Shown here: positions 1-9,451 of the stretch, in pieces
How positions within the stretch are numbered: position 1 is the first letter of the stretch
Layout: the number at the start of each line of letters is the position of its first letter
DNA from: Kalmanozyma brasiliensis GHG001
Taxonomy: Eukaryota > Basidiomycota > Ustilaginomycetes > Ustilaginales
Assembly: GCF_000497045.1 (NCBI RefSeq)
Contig: NW_015961950.1
Location: forward strand, 378,553-442,552
Direction of reading: 5' to 3'
DNA: 64,000 nt
Notes under the pieces: model-generated
The model's database searches: none
Told to the model about the DNA's origin: nothing
Seen by the model: only the letters and a program-made list of their open reading frames with translations
Position numbers and translations under genes: made by a program

Positions 1-20
1 ACACACACACACACACACAC
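1..20. repeat. (AC)n microsatellite at window edge
   Basis: Ten AC dinucleotides run to the left edge of the window, so the tract may be longer. Confidence 0.95.
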
Positions 21-89
21 ATACGCATATTCGCACGTCTCGCCATCACCGTTTGGCCGGCCGCCTCGTCGGCTCGGCTCTGCCATCGA

Positions 90-202
90 ATGGCAAAGGT
101 AAGCACGCCCTCTGTTCCGGTTTCGTGTGTCACTACGAACTTTTACTAACATCTTTTCAATTTCCCCTCTGAATTCAGGCGTCTTCGCAGAGCCTTTTTT
201 AA
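90..202 (+). other. Candidate spliced uORF or 3' end of a left-flanking gene
   Basis: The sequence shows a textbook intron at 99-178 (80 bp): donor GTAAGC, branch site TACTAAC at 144-150, a pyrimidine-rich stretch, and acceptor TTCAG. Joining the flanks gives ATG GCA AAG then GCG TCT TCG CAG AGC CTT TTT TAA, a 10-residue peptide MAKASSQSLF. The same frame is open leftwards to the window edge, so this could instead be the last exons of a gene outside the window. Alternatively it is a 5'-leader intron with an upstream ORF ahead of eIF4G. The intron signals are strong; the coding role is not established. Confidence 0.4.
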
Positions 203-432
203 CACTTCAAATCGTTAGTCTGATGTGCCAGGCAAACGTAGAGGACCCCTTCCTCTGAACGGTTTCATCAGTCTCGATGTTCAGTCGTAGTTTTCACGAC
301 GCCAAAGCACTAGCATCAACCGACTCCTCCTAATTCAATAAATAGATTATTTTCTTCTAAATTAGTAATAACAAGAACGCCTGTGAGCGTGATTTTTCCT
401 TTCTGCTTGGTCAAATTTGCGACGGATCGCCG

Positions 433-458
433 TGGCTGGCTGGCTGGCTGGCTGGCTG
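433..458. repeat. (TGGC)n short tandem repeat
   Basis: About 6.5 copies of TGGC lie in the upstream region of eIF4G. A similar but imperfect GGCT-rich tract lies in the promoter region of ssb1 (18354-18390), and in inverted orientation at 30305-30322. Confidence 0.9.
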
Positions 459-1006
459 CCGGTCTCGCCAACTGAGCCCTGATGAATGGATTGCTGGCTC
501 CTCCTCGTCCTTTCTTTCAACTCTTCACCGACAGACCCTCCCTCTCTCTTTTGACGAAGCGAGGTCTTCTTTTTCCCTCTTCCCCTTTCCTTTTCTCTTC
601 CTTCCACCTTTCCTCTTTGCAGCTCGTTGTCTTTCGTTTCTGTTCGAAGGACATTTGGGTTTCATCAAGAGAAGAAAGTCAGGAGAGACCTGGTTCTTTC
701 CCCCCTTTTCGACATCCTCGGCCTAGTTCTCAGCCTCGCTATCGGCAGGATCGAACGGCTCGTCGACTCGGTTTTCTCGTCTGGATCGACCTCTTTTACG
801 ACGCCGGATCAAGCAATCTCGAAGCGCTGCTGACGTGGACACTTGGTTGTGTTGTACCTGGCTCGACTCGGACCCTCACCGCTTCTGCTCAGATCCCCTC
901 TTCTAGCAGAGCTTTCCGTCCTCTCAACCACCACCACCACTCGCGCGCTCTACCTCACGAAGCGGCTCTCCCTAGCTGCTTTGCTTCTCGACATCTTTCA
1001 CTGCCC

Positions 1007-4000
1007 ATGTCGAGTGATTCCAGTCCAGCGGGCAACTCTAACCACGTCGCCGCCGCTGGTCCCAACGGTGATGCAAACGCCGCCGACAACTCTCGTCGTC
1101 AGTCTGCAGTGAGCCTCCCCAAAGGTGCTGCCGCCAACGCCCGACCCGGCGCCGCCATCAACTTTGGTTCGGTTCACGACCAAAACGCTATGCTCTCCTC
1201 GTCTCCCGCTGCTCAACCTAGTTCTGGTCAGCACTTGCACGGAGAGAAACCTACCGTCTTTGGCTCGGTAGCTGCGAACGATTCCAACTCCAAAAAGACC
1301 ACCATCGGCTTCGCTGGCGGAAAGTCGGACGCTCCTTCAGCAGCTTCCGGCAACGGCACCCCTGCCAAATCCATGGACTTTCAAAAGCTCTTCCAGGGCT
1401 CTGGCTCGCCTGCGCCATCCCCGGCTACAGCATCCACCGCATCCACCTCGCCATCTGCGTCGAGCGCGGCTGCTCCTTCCACGGCACCATCCACTCCACA
1501 GCCGCATGCTCCTTCGCAGAACCAGCAAGGCGGCGCTCGTCATGCCTCTAGCAACTTGAGGCCGCCCTCAGGCACGCCTCACCACCCCGGCGCAAGGCCG
1601 TTCGAGCCTCAACGTTCGCCCTCAGCACACCAGGCTCAGGGTTCCAGAATTGCATCTCAGGGTCCCCCTCATCAGCAGTTCCATGGCCACCCTCAGGGCG
1701 GTCCCCAGCAGCCGCGTTCGCCTCACATGGCCAACGCCGTTCCAATGCAGGCTATGCAGGCGATGGGTGGTCCATGGCAGCACCAGCAGCCCATGGGCTA
1801 CGCGCCGCCTCAGTACGGTTACCACCCCGGATACGGCTACCAGCCCGTGCCCCAACACTGGCAGCAGCAGCAACAACAGCAGAACCAGCAGCAGCAGCAG
1901 TCCGGTTACGACATGCCCGGCACGCCTCGCTCGCCACGCCACGCCAACATGGGTTCGTCGCCCATGGGTCCTAACGGTCTTCCCGGCACCCCCAACATGG
2001 CTCCTTCGACGCCGCTGTCGGGCCGAGGCGCCAACGTGCCTCCTTCCCCCTCCACCGGTCACAGCAATGTCAGCTCGCCTGCGCACCAGCCCATGTCGCT
2101 CGCCCAGGGCGGTCGTACACCCAGCTTCAGTCCTGCTACCAGCTACGCTCATCACTCGCCCTCGCACTCGTTCAGCAACCCCATGAGCCCGGCTGCACGC
2201 CAATTTGAGCCTCAGGTCAAGAGACAGAGCGCTGCCATCCGTATTGTCAACCCAGAGACACAAGCTGCCGTGGATGTTCAGAGCATCCAGAGGACCCCCT
2301 CGGTCTCGCAAAAGTCGACGCCCGTACCTGCCCCTGCTACTCCTGCTGCCGCCCCTGCCGTCAGTTCGCCGAGCGTCTCAAAGGCAGCTCCAACTGTTGT
2401 GCACCAGCCTGCCAAGAGCACTCCTGTTCGCATGGAGACCCAGGAAGCTTTCCTTGCCCGTCTCAAAGCGGACGCAGACAAGAAGAAGGCAGAGCGAGAC
2501 TCTAGCGCCAAGGACACGGACGCCGACAAAAAGCAGGCCGACGACAAGGACAAGGCCGATGCTGAGGCCAAGAAGAAGGCCGACGAGGAAGCCGCTGCCA
2601 AGGCTGCCGCCGCCGCTAAGAAGGAAGCCGAAGACAAGGCCGCTGCCGAGCGCAAAGCAGCTGAGGAGGCGGAAGCTAAAACCAAGGCAGAGGCGGAGAA
2701 GAAGGAGCGCGAAGACAAGGAGAAGGCGGAGGCTGAGTCTAAGGCCAAGGCCGACGCCGAGGCACAGAAGAAGGCAGACGAGGCCAAGAAGGCGGAAGAT
2801 GACGCCGAGGCCAAGGCCGGCGCCGCTGCTGCCGCCACTGCTGCTGAAGCCAAGCCTGCCGCTGCTGAAGACAGCAAGCCCAAGAAGCTTGCTCCTATCG
2901 ACACCGAAAAGGCCTCGCAGCACCAGGAGGGCGACGGCAAGGACGCCGCCGGCATGCGCAGCTCCGTCGCCGATGTCGAGCGCATGGCTCGCGAAGCTTC
3001 GTCTGTGCCCCCCTCCGCACAAGATGCACCAAGGACCCCTGGCCTTCCCCAAACTCCTCGCACCCCTGGCACTCCCGGCTTTGCTGGTCTCCCTGCCAAG
3101 CCCCTCAGCACGCTCGGCACTCCCGCCAACGGCATCAAGCTGGACAGCGAAGCTCTCGAAAAGAAGAAGAAGGTCACCGTCGAGCCCACGGGCGCTGCCG
3201 CATCGCAGCATGCTCCCAAGGCCGCCGAGAGCTCTTCGAGTGGCGCATCGTCCTCGCTGACGTCCGCCAAATTCATCGACAACTTCAGCAAGGTCAGCTA
3301 TCCCGACAACATCAACTCGCCCAAGTCCGAGCTCAACGAGTCGGCCGAGCCAGGCAAGTTCCGCTACGACCGAGACTTCTTGTTGCAGTTTATGAATGTC
3401 TACACCGAGAAGCCCGTCGACCTGCCGCCACTGGCTTCGATCGGCATGGAGAGCGGCGGCATGGGCGCCAGCTCCCGTCTCAACCGACGCTCTTCAGCGA
3501 TGGGCCCTCCTGCTGCTCCCGGCCGAGCTCAAGGTCTTGGCATCAGCAGCTCTTCCAGCTTCGGTGGCAAGGGTGGCATCGGCTCTTTCAGCCACCCAGC
3601 CAAGACCAGCGAGGAGCGTTTCGCCGCTGCTTCCGGTGCGCGTGGCGGTGCTATGGGCGCCTTCGGCGGTCCTATGGGCTCTTTCAACGCTGGCGCACGA
3701 TCGCAACCACTCTCGCGAACCGGCAGCGGCAGCACTGCCTTGCCGTCTCGTGACATGATGGGCACCGGTATTCCCAACGGTGGTCGCACGAAGAGCAACC
3801 GTGGTCGCCAGCGCGATCCCAACTCGAGCCGTGGTCCTCAGGTCAACCCTCCCGAGAAGGGAGGTCCCACGATCCCTCTCGATCAGGTGGTTCCTCTCGC
3901 CAACTCGGAGAACCGATGGAGCCGTGGCGCCACCGTCAAGGCCGACTCGCCCGAATTGGTGCAGCGAAAGGTCAAGGCGCTGCTCAACAAGCTCACGCTC

Positions 4001-5782
4001 GAAAAGTTCGATTCCATTTCCAACCAAATCCTCGAGTGGGCCAACAAGTCGGTCTCGGAGGACGATGGCCGTACCTTGCGACAGGTCATTCAGCTCATTT
4101 TCGAAAAGGCGACCGACGAGGCTGCATGGTCCGAGATGTACGCTCGTCTCTGCCGAAAGCTCATGGAGGAGGTCAGCCAAGAGGTCAAGGATGAGAGCCT
4201 GCGCACCACCGACGGCAAGCCTGTTGTGGGTGGCTCGCTCTTCCGAAAGTACCTCCTCAACCGATGTCAGGAGGACTTCGAGCGCGGCTGGGCCCAGCGC
4301 GATACTGCCATTGCTGCTGCCAAGTCCAAGGAGGCCGAGGACAAGGCCAAGAAGGACAGCAACGACAAGGCCGAGGCTGACGCCAAGGCCGCTGAGGAGC
4401 GTGGAGAGAAGCCCGCGGAGGAGCCAAAGGAAGCCGAGTTGCTCTCTGACGAGTACTACGAGGCCCAAAAGGCCAAGCGACGTGGTCTCGGTCTGGTCCG
4501 ATTCATCGGCGAGCTGTTCAAGCTTAGCATGTTGACAGAGCGTATCATGCACCTCTGCATCAAGAAGCTGCTGGCCAACGCCACCGATCCTGAAGAGGAG
4601 GAGATCGAGTCGCTCTGCAAGCTCATGACCACTGTCGGTAAGCTGCTCGACACCGAGAAGGCTCGAGGCCACATGGATGTCTACTTCCAGCGCATGAAGG
4701 AGATGTCCAAGAACGAGGCTGCCATCAACTCGCGTATGCGCTTCATGCTCACGGACGTGATCGAGCTGCGCGAGTCCAGGTGGGTCCCCCGACACGACAA
4801 CTCTGCGCCCAAGACCATCGCCCAGATCCACGCCGACGCTGCCAAGCAGCAGGCGCAGAGGGACGCCGAGAACGCCATGCGCGCACGAGGTGGCCCCATC
4901 TCGCGCGGTGGTTCCAAGCGTGGCCAGGCCCGTGGCGATGGCCCCGATGGCTGGAGCACCGTCGGCGGTGGTCCCGCTCCGCCACCGCGTCCCAGCAAGG
5001 CCGGCGATCTTTCGCACTTTGGCAAGATCGAGCGTGGCACTTCAGGCCGACCGCTTTCGTTCGGTCCCTCGACCATGCTGGGCAGGAAGGCCCCGGGCAA
5101 GGGCTCCGAAGATGGCAGCCAGCCTCCTACCCGCACCAGCTCGCAGACCAACATGTTCTCGCTGCTCAACCAGGCCGGCGAGGGCGATGCCGCACCCAGC
5201 GAGGAGCCACAGCGACCCAAGCTCAACCTTGCTCCTCGTACCAAGCCCCTTCCTGGCGCTGACGAGGACGGTGAGGGCAAGGACGAGGCCGACGCTGAGG
5301 GTGAAGGCGAAGGTGAGGACGACAGCGCCAAGCCTGCCGATGACATGTCGGACGAGGAGGCGAAGCGCAAGATCAACAACGACATCAAGGAGTTCCTCGA
5401 GATCAAGGACGTCAACGAGGGTGTGGAGGCGTTCAACACTTTGCCAGAGTCGCGACGATCCCAGTTCGTCGATGCGATTGTCGGCAGCGCCATCGAGAAG
5501 AAGAAGGACGACGTCGCCAACGTGGCCGCGCTCTTCGCCAAGCTCAGCGAAGATGGTCACCTCGACGAGGACACCGCCTTCAAGGGTTTCGAGCCGCACA
5601 TGGAGTTCTTGGACGACGCTGCCATCGACATTCCCGCGATCTACTCGTTTGTCGCCGATTTGTTGGTGGGCGCCAAGCTGTCGCAGGACAAGATCGAGGA
5701 GCTGGCCGGCAAGATCGAGGGAGAAGGCCTCAAGACCCCCAAGGACAAGCTCCTTGAAAAGGTTGCCGCTGCTCAGGAATGA
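1007..5782 (+). CDS. eIF4G: Translation initiation factor eIF4G
   Basis: Scaffold of the cap-binding complex eIF4F, bridging eIF4E, eIF4A and poly(A)-binding protein in the cytosol. With the start at 1007 the protein has 1591 residues. The N-terminal half is Gln/Pro/Ser/Ala-rich and disordered. A Lys/Ala/Glu-rich helical stretch covers about residues 483-620. The eIF4E-binding motif YDRDFLL (YxxxxL-phi) begins at residue 787. The MIF4G HEAT domain spans about 980-1260, opening with SPELVQRKVKALLNKLT. Gly/Arg-rich linkers follow, then an MA3-like helical domain at about 1444-1591. The frame is also open upstream to an ATG at 482 (1766 aa), but that stretch is pyrimidine-rich leader-like sequence and ATG 1007 opens directly into typical coding sequence. 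The large antisense frames here are shadows. Confidence 0.93.
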   Translation: MSSDSSPAGNSNHVAAAGPNGDANAADNSRRQSAVSLPKGAAANARPGAAINFGSVHDQNAMLSSSPAAQPSSGQHLHGEKPTVFGSVAANDSNSKKTTIGFAGGKSDAPSAASGNGTPAKSMDFQKLFQGSGSPAPSPATASTASTSPSASSAAAPSTAPSTPQPHAPSQNQQGGARHASSNLRPPSGTPHHPGARPFEPQRSPSAHQAQGSRIASQGPPHQQFHGHPQGGPQQPRSPHMANAVPMQAMQAMGGPWQHQQPMGYAPPQYGYHPGYGYQPVPQHWQQQQQQQNQQQQQSGYDMPGTPRSPRHANMGSSPMGPNGLPGTPNMAPSTPLSGRGANVPPSPSTGHSNVSSPAHQPMSLAQGGRTPSFSPATSYAHHSPSHSFSNPMSPAARQFEPQVKRQSAAIRIVNPETQAAVDVQSIQRTPSVSQKSTPVPAPATPAAAPAVSSPSVSKAAPTVVHQPAKSTPVRMETQEAFLARLKADADKKKAERDSSAKDTDADKKQADDKDKADAEAKKKADEEAAAKAAAAAKKEAEDKAAAERKAAEEAEAKTKAEAEKKEREDKEKAEAESKAKADAEAQKKADEAKKAEDDAEAKAGAAAAATAAEAKPAAAEDSKPKKLAPIDTEKASQHQEGDGKDAAGMRSSVADVERMAREASSVPPSAQDAPRTPGLPQTPRTPGTPGFAGLPAKPLSTLGTPANGIKLDSEALEKKKKVTVEPTGAAASQHAPKAAESSSSGASSSLTSAKFIDNFSKVSYPDNINSPKSELNESAEPGKFRYDRDFLLQFMNVYTEKPVDLPPLASIGMESGGMGASSRLNRRSSAMGPPAAPGRAQGLGISSSSSFGGKGGIGSFSHPAKTSEERFAAASGARGGAMGAFGGPMGSFNAGARSQPLSRTGSGSTALPSRDMMGTGIPNGGRTKSNRGRQRDPNSSRGPQVNPPEKGGPTIPLDQVVPLANSENRWSRGATVKADSPELVQRKVKALLNKLTLEKFDSISNQILEWANKSVSEDDGRTLRQVIQLIFEKATDEAAWSEMYARLCRKLMEEVSQEVKDESLRTTDGKPVVGGSLFRKYLLNRCQEDFERGWAQRDTAIAAAKSKEAEDKAKKDSNDKAEADAKAAEERGEKPAEEPKEAELLSDEYYEAQKAKRRGLGLVRFIGELFKLSMLTERIMHLCIKKLLANATDPEEEEIESLCKLMTTVGKLLDTEKARGHMDVYFQRMKEMSKNEAAINSRMRFMLTDVIELRESRWVPRHDNSAPKTIAQIHADAAKQQAQRDAENAMRARGGPISRGGSKRGQARGDGPDGWSTVGGGPAPPPRPSKAGDLSHFGKIERGTSGRPLSFGPSTMLGRKAPGKGSEDGSQPPTRTSSQTNMFSLLNQAGEGDAAPSEEPQRPKLNLAPRTKPLPGADEDGEGKDEADAEGEGEGEDDSAKPADDMSDEEAKRKINNDIKEFLEIKDVNEGVEAFNTLPESRRSQFVDAIVGSAIEKKKDDVANVAALFAKLSEDGHLDEDTAFKGFEPHMEFLDDAAIDIPAIYSFVADLLVGAKLSQDKIEELAGKIEGEGLKTPKDKLLEKVAAAQE

Positions 5783-6623
5783 AATGTCCTCGTGCCTGCG
5801 CGCAACCACCCACGCGTCGCTCTGATGTGACGAACGCGTGTGGCGGTGCCCTCTCCCCCTCGTCCTGTGCAGGTCCACCTGTCTTGCGATGGTCCCTGTG
5901 TTCCTGTATCTTTCTCCATCGCCAGCAGGCCTTGCACAGTCGATGTCGCCCGCCACGCCACTTCGACGATCGCTCAAGCTTCAGCGGATCATCCACCCAC
6001 CACCACCTCGTCCTCGACTTATAGATCTCGGCAGGTCTCTTTGACTCCATCTCCTCGCAGCCCACCTCGGAACGTCGTCTCTCCTTCTTTTCGTCGTCTT
6101 TCCCACCGACTCGCGCATGCGCACTTGCTCGCACGCTCTTTTGCGTCGCCTTCACCACCCACGCGACTTGCAGATCACTCTGCTGTCCTACTCCCAAAAC
6201 TCTCCCCAACCGAAACAAAAACGATCCGAACAGAAAACGCGTCGCCGCTGTCCGTTCCGCACTCAGCGCGATCAGACACGAACGATGCCGCGACTCGAGA
6301 AAATCCACAAAAAGATCACGACGACCGATTCCGATAGTCTCTTCTTCGCTCACGAAGAGGAGCTTTGTACATATCACACACAGTCGAAGAGCTCCTGCCG
6401 TTTCCGCCAATGTGTGGCTGTGTCCTAGGTTGTTGTACCTATGTCTGTAGTGAGTCGTGTCTGTGCTGAGCCCTGTAGAGCAAGGTCGAGAAATGTGAAT
6501 AGCAGGAAGTACGACTTGACCCAGGTGGATAAGATGATGTCGGTCGTGTCTCAGTAGGACAAGGCGGGAGGTGTGCGATGCTGGGGTCTCATTGCTTCGC
6601 TGATGGATGTGGTTTTTCAAGGA

Positions 6624-6640
6624 TAGGGTTAGGGTGAGGG
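6624..6640 (+). repeat. Short interstitial telomere-like motif
   Basis: The sequence TAGGGTTAGGGTGAGGG contains one exact TTAGGG unit flanked by near-units. TTAGGG is the usual telomere unit in many fungi. The tract is too short to be a telomere remnant with confidence; it may be a binding site for a Myb-type telomere-repeat factor. Confidence 0.4.
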
Positions 6641-6829
6641 TTTTGGTCGATTGCTGCGCAGCGTCGACGGGTCCGTGAGAGCTGTCATTGGCTGTGTGGA
6701 CAGATCGTCCGCGTTCGGCTCGAGATGTCGCAGCGCGATTTCAAACCAGTCATGAGGACTCTATCGACTCACCTCCCTGACGAGGCAGGGCAAGTAGAGC
6801 GCCAAGACGAAGAGCGAGACCCAGAGCAT
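6629..6829 (-). CDS. Weak candidate: tiny two-exon membrane peptide
   Basis: On the minus strand an ATG at 6829 opens 19 hydrophobic codons (starting MLWVSLFVLALYL) that end exactly at a GTGAGT donor (exon 6773-6829). An 81-bp intron (6692-6772) would end at ACACAG and lead into a short exon 6629-6691 ending in TAA, for a 39-residue product. Intron size matches other introns in this window and the first exon uses C/G-ending codons. However, no convincing branch site is visible, the product matches no family I recognise, and upstream exons could exist. It could equally be chance. Confidence 0.2.
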
Positions 6830-7717
6830 CGCGACCGGTGGCAGAGCGGATCCAGATGTCGGAGGGGACAGGTCTGCATCGGGCAAAGTAGAGATACAGT
6901 AGATACTGGATTATGTCAAAGAGCTGGGAATGGATCAGTACGAAGCTTATTCCTCGTTTTGGATCACATTTGACTACCGAAGGCATCCCCAACAAATCCA
7001 GTCACAGCATGGAGGAGGGCAGCCGTCGGAATGCTCTGTGCGCAGGACCTTCGAGCATGAGATCGGGGTGACGATGTGACTGGCAAGGAAGGAGGCGTGG
7101 GAACCGTGAGAACTTAAAAACCTGCACGAAGCATTGCCTCTTTCCATTCGCTGCCGGGAGACATTTCGGCTGTTGCGCTGCTGCATCGCAAAAGTCGATC
7201 CGGAAGCTGCTGCTGGAATGCCGTCGATTGATACTTCGAGCCTTTCTTTCGAACACTTTGCAGCTTTGGTGGGCGGAAGTCTGATGGTGCATTGAAAGTG
7301 TGGGACACGGCGCATTTTCGTTCAGAAAGACTGAGGTGAAGCGCGGCGAAATGAAGTCTCTTGGCAAGAAATGTTGTCCGTACGCTGCGATAAGGTTCAA
7401 GAATCGCTAAACGGGACGACGAAAGGCTCGAGAATCGGCTCGTCTCCCGAAGTAATTGAGTGGGAGAATCAACGGACAACCTCGAAGTTGTCACGGTGCT
7501 GATCGCTGAAAGGGACGCGCGTCGCCAAGCGAATCGCAGTAGCACAGCGACGGCGTCCACTCCTAGCCGCCAGCTCTGGAGTTCTTTGGAAAAGGGACGC
7601 AGACCCATTGCGGTCCAGTGCCTTTCGAGAGCTCAGTCGCAAGCTGGGTCCCCTTCCTCTGAGTCTCTCAGAAGGAGCTCGGTCCAAACGAGGAAATGCG
7701 CAGCAATTCGTCTCCTG

Positions 7718-7724
7718 TATATAA
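7718..7724 (+). promoter_or_regulatory. TATA-box-like element
   Basis: TATATAA lies 87 bp before the ATG at 7811. It supports 7811 rather than the in-frame upstream ATG at 7460 as the start of the downstream gene. Confidence 0.5.
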
Positions 7725-7810
7725 CTCGCTTCGTCGACAGAAACATCTTTCTTGACCTTTCTTCTGCGATACCTCAGATTTGTACGCCCCGTCATCGGTG
7801 GCCTTTGCCC

Positions 7811-9451
7811 ATGTGTTCCTCAGCAAGCAGCAGCCACGACTCCTCTCCTCCCGAATCGGACGACGACACATACATGGATTCATCCAACACCTTTCCTTCT
7901 GAGGGCGACACATCAGCTATGACCTCACGTCTTCGACCCCGTCTCTCGCTGCGAGCCTCTGTTTCATCCGAGCAAAATGGTTTCATAACGACGGTCCCGC
8001 AGCAATATACGGAATTTGGGTCGTTGATAGCCGGTGAGCTTCACCTCACCAAGTGGGCTCTAAGCGAAGGCTTTTTCTTAACCGTCTCGAGGAAGACGTC
8101 TACTTTCTGCTACCTCAGATGCTTCCAATACAAAGACACTGAAGACCCCTGTTCCTATCAGCTTAAAGTAGACATCATACAGGGCACTGAAAGGTTCAGG
8201 CTGCACGTCATCGAGGATCGACACAACCATCCCCCGGACAACACTCCTGGCGAGTCACCTGCCGCCCCGTCAAACCGGTCCATGTATACTGCCTCTCCCA
8301 GCTCAGCGCTCGTCGCACCTCTGGCGACCCAAGCTCGTAGCTGTGGGGATTCGAACAATGGACAGCAAGGCTCGCGATGGCAATGTGCCGCGGTCCAGTA
8401 TCACGTGCCCGTCCCACAGGAATACCTGGTTCCTTTCCAAACCGCAGAGCAAGCTCAACTCATGCTGACTCGGTGGTCGATGGACGAAGGCTATCTACTG
8501 AAGGGCGGGGGTGGCTACGCATCGTATCACTACCTGAGATGCAACCGATACAACACCGGGCCGCTACCATATTGCCAATACTCCATCAGATTGGGACCAG
8601 CCGAGAATTCTTCAGGGTGGGAGATCGACACCATGTCTGACGTCCACAACCACCCTTCGAGCTTACCTGTCAGGCAGCCCGCTGCTGCTTCGATCACAGC
8701 ACCTGTAACGCAGTCCAGCACGGCTAGTGACACCGTCCTGCCTTCAAGTACTCCGACCCCTCAACCTCGAGACCAGCAACAGTCGGCATCTGTCAATCCC
8801 GTTCCCGTCCTGGCAGCCTCCCCGACTCCACGCGTCAAGATTAGTCTCAAGAGGTCCAGTGCTGATCCGCAGAACAGTTCTTCTGCAGCCATCGTTCCCA
8901 GCCCGGCGCCGCTTACGTCCTCAGCTCTGACCGAGCTTCACAACAAGACGTCGGTTCCTGCACAGCGAGGTCTCAGCTCTACCAACGTCACTTCCGGTCC
9001 GACAGTCTACCCCCTTCCGTCCCGTAGCAACAGCGATCAACCGGCCGGTCATACTTCAAGCACCAACATCTCTGTCGCCGTCGCTTCGAGCTCTACACGT
9101 GTTCCCTCCCCTTCGACCGTTCACAAGACCGCGGACAGCCCTGAACAAGCTTCTGCCGACCAGCGGATGCAGGTTCCCGACGGCACATCAGAGCCCCTGG
9201 CGAAGCGTGCCCGCACCGATTCCGCTGACGAACCGACGTCACACGTCACGGCCGAGGGTGATCCCACCCCTGAAGGCGGTGCTGTTCAGCAAGACGGCAA
9301 TCCCAGCTGCGATCTCGTGCGCGCGATCTTGAACATTCCGCAGAAAGAGTTCTTCAACGACATCTTGCAGCTCTCCGAGCTGGAGCTTCATCAGTATCGG
9401 CTGCGCAACGACGAGATCAACAAACGGCTCAAGAAGCGCTTGAAAAAGTGA
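7811..9451 (+). CDS. Protein with tandem FAR1/WRKY-GCM-like zinc modules
   Basis: Predicted 546 residues. Two related modules are visible at about residues 67-143 and 208-283. Each has a hydrophobic/aromatic start, a YLRC motif, a second Cys after 9 or 10 residues (C-x9-C and C-x10-C), and a closing HNHP motif. This C-C-H-x-H layout resembles the FAR1/WRKY-GCM1 fold found in DNA-binding proteins and at the N-terminus of Mutator-like transposases; no transposase domain follows. The middle (about 290-480) is Ser/Thr/Pro-rich and disordered. The tail (about 500-546) is a conserved-looking helix (LNIPQKEFFNDILQLSELEL) ending in a basic KRLKKRLKK patch that could be a nuclear signal. Sequence-specific DNA binding is inferred from the fold. 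A longer form from ATG 7460 (663 aa) is possible but less likely because of the TATA-like element between the two. Confidence 0.7.
   Translation: MCSSASSSHDSSPPESDDDTYMDSSNTFPSEGDTSAMTSRLRPRLSLRASVSSEQNGFITTVPQQYTEFGSLIAGELHLTKWALSEGFFLTVSRKTSTFCYLRCFQYKDTEDPCSYQLKVDIIQGTERFRLHVIEDRHNHPPDNTPGESPAAPSNRSMYTASPSSALVAPLATQARSCGDSNNGQQGSRWQCAAVQYHVPVPQEYLVPFQTAEQAQLMLTRWSMDEGYLLKGGGGYASYHYLRCNRYNTGPLPYCQYSIRLGPAENSSGWEIDTMSDVHNHPSSLPVRQPAAASITAPVTQSSTASDTVLPSSTPTPQPRDQQQSASVNPVPVLAASPTPRVKISLKRSSADPQNSSSAAIVPSPAPLTSSALTELHNKTSVPAQRGLSSTNVTSGPTVYPLPSRSNSDQPAGHTSSTNISVAVASSSTRVPSPSTVHKTADSPEQASADQRMQVPDGTSEPLAKRARTDSADEPTSHVTAEGDPTPEGGAVQQDGNPSCDLVRAILNIPQKEFFNDILQLSELELHQYRLRNDEINKRLKKRLKK

Larger units (their letters stand above)
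5783..7810. other. Intergenic region, about 2.0 kb
   Basis: Holds the eIF4G 3' region and the upstream region of the zinc-module gene at 7811. Apart from a telomere-like motif near 6624-6640 and a weak two-exon candidate on the minus strand at 6629-6829, no gene is supported. An ATG at 7460 is in frame with the 7811 gene. Confidence 0.6.

Noticed and set aside
3494..5017. 507-codon minus-strand frame inside eIF4G
   Set aside because: Shadow of the eIF4G frame; no domain, and the plus strand encodes MIF4G and flanking sequence.
7460..7810. N-terminal 117 codons ahead of the zinc-module protein
   Set aside because: A TATA-like element lies within it and the composition is not coding-like; ATG 7811 preferred.
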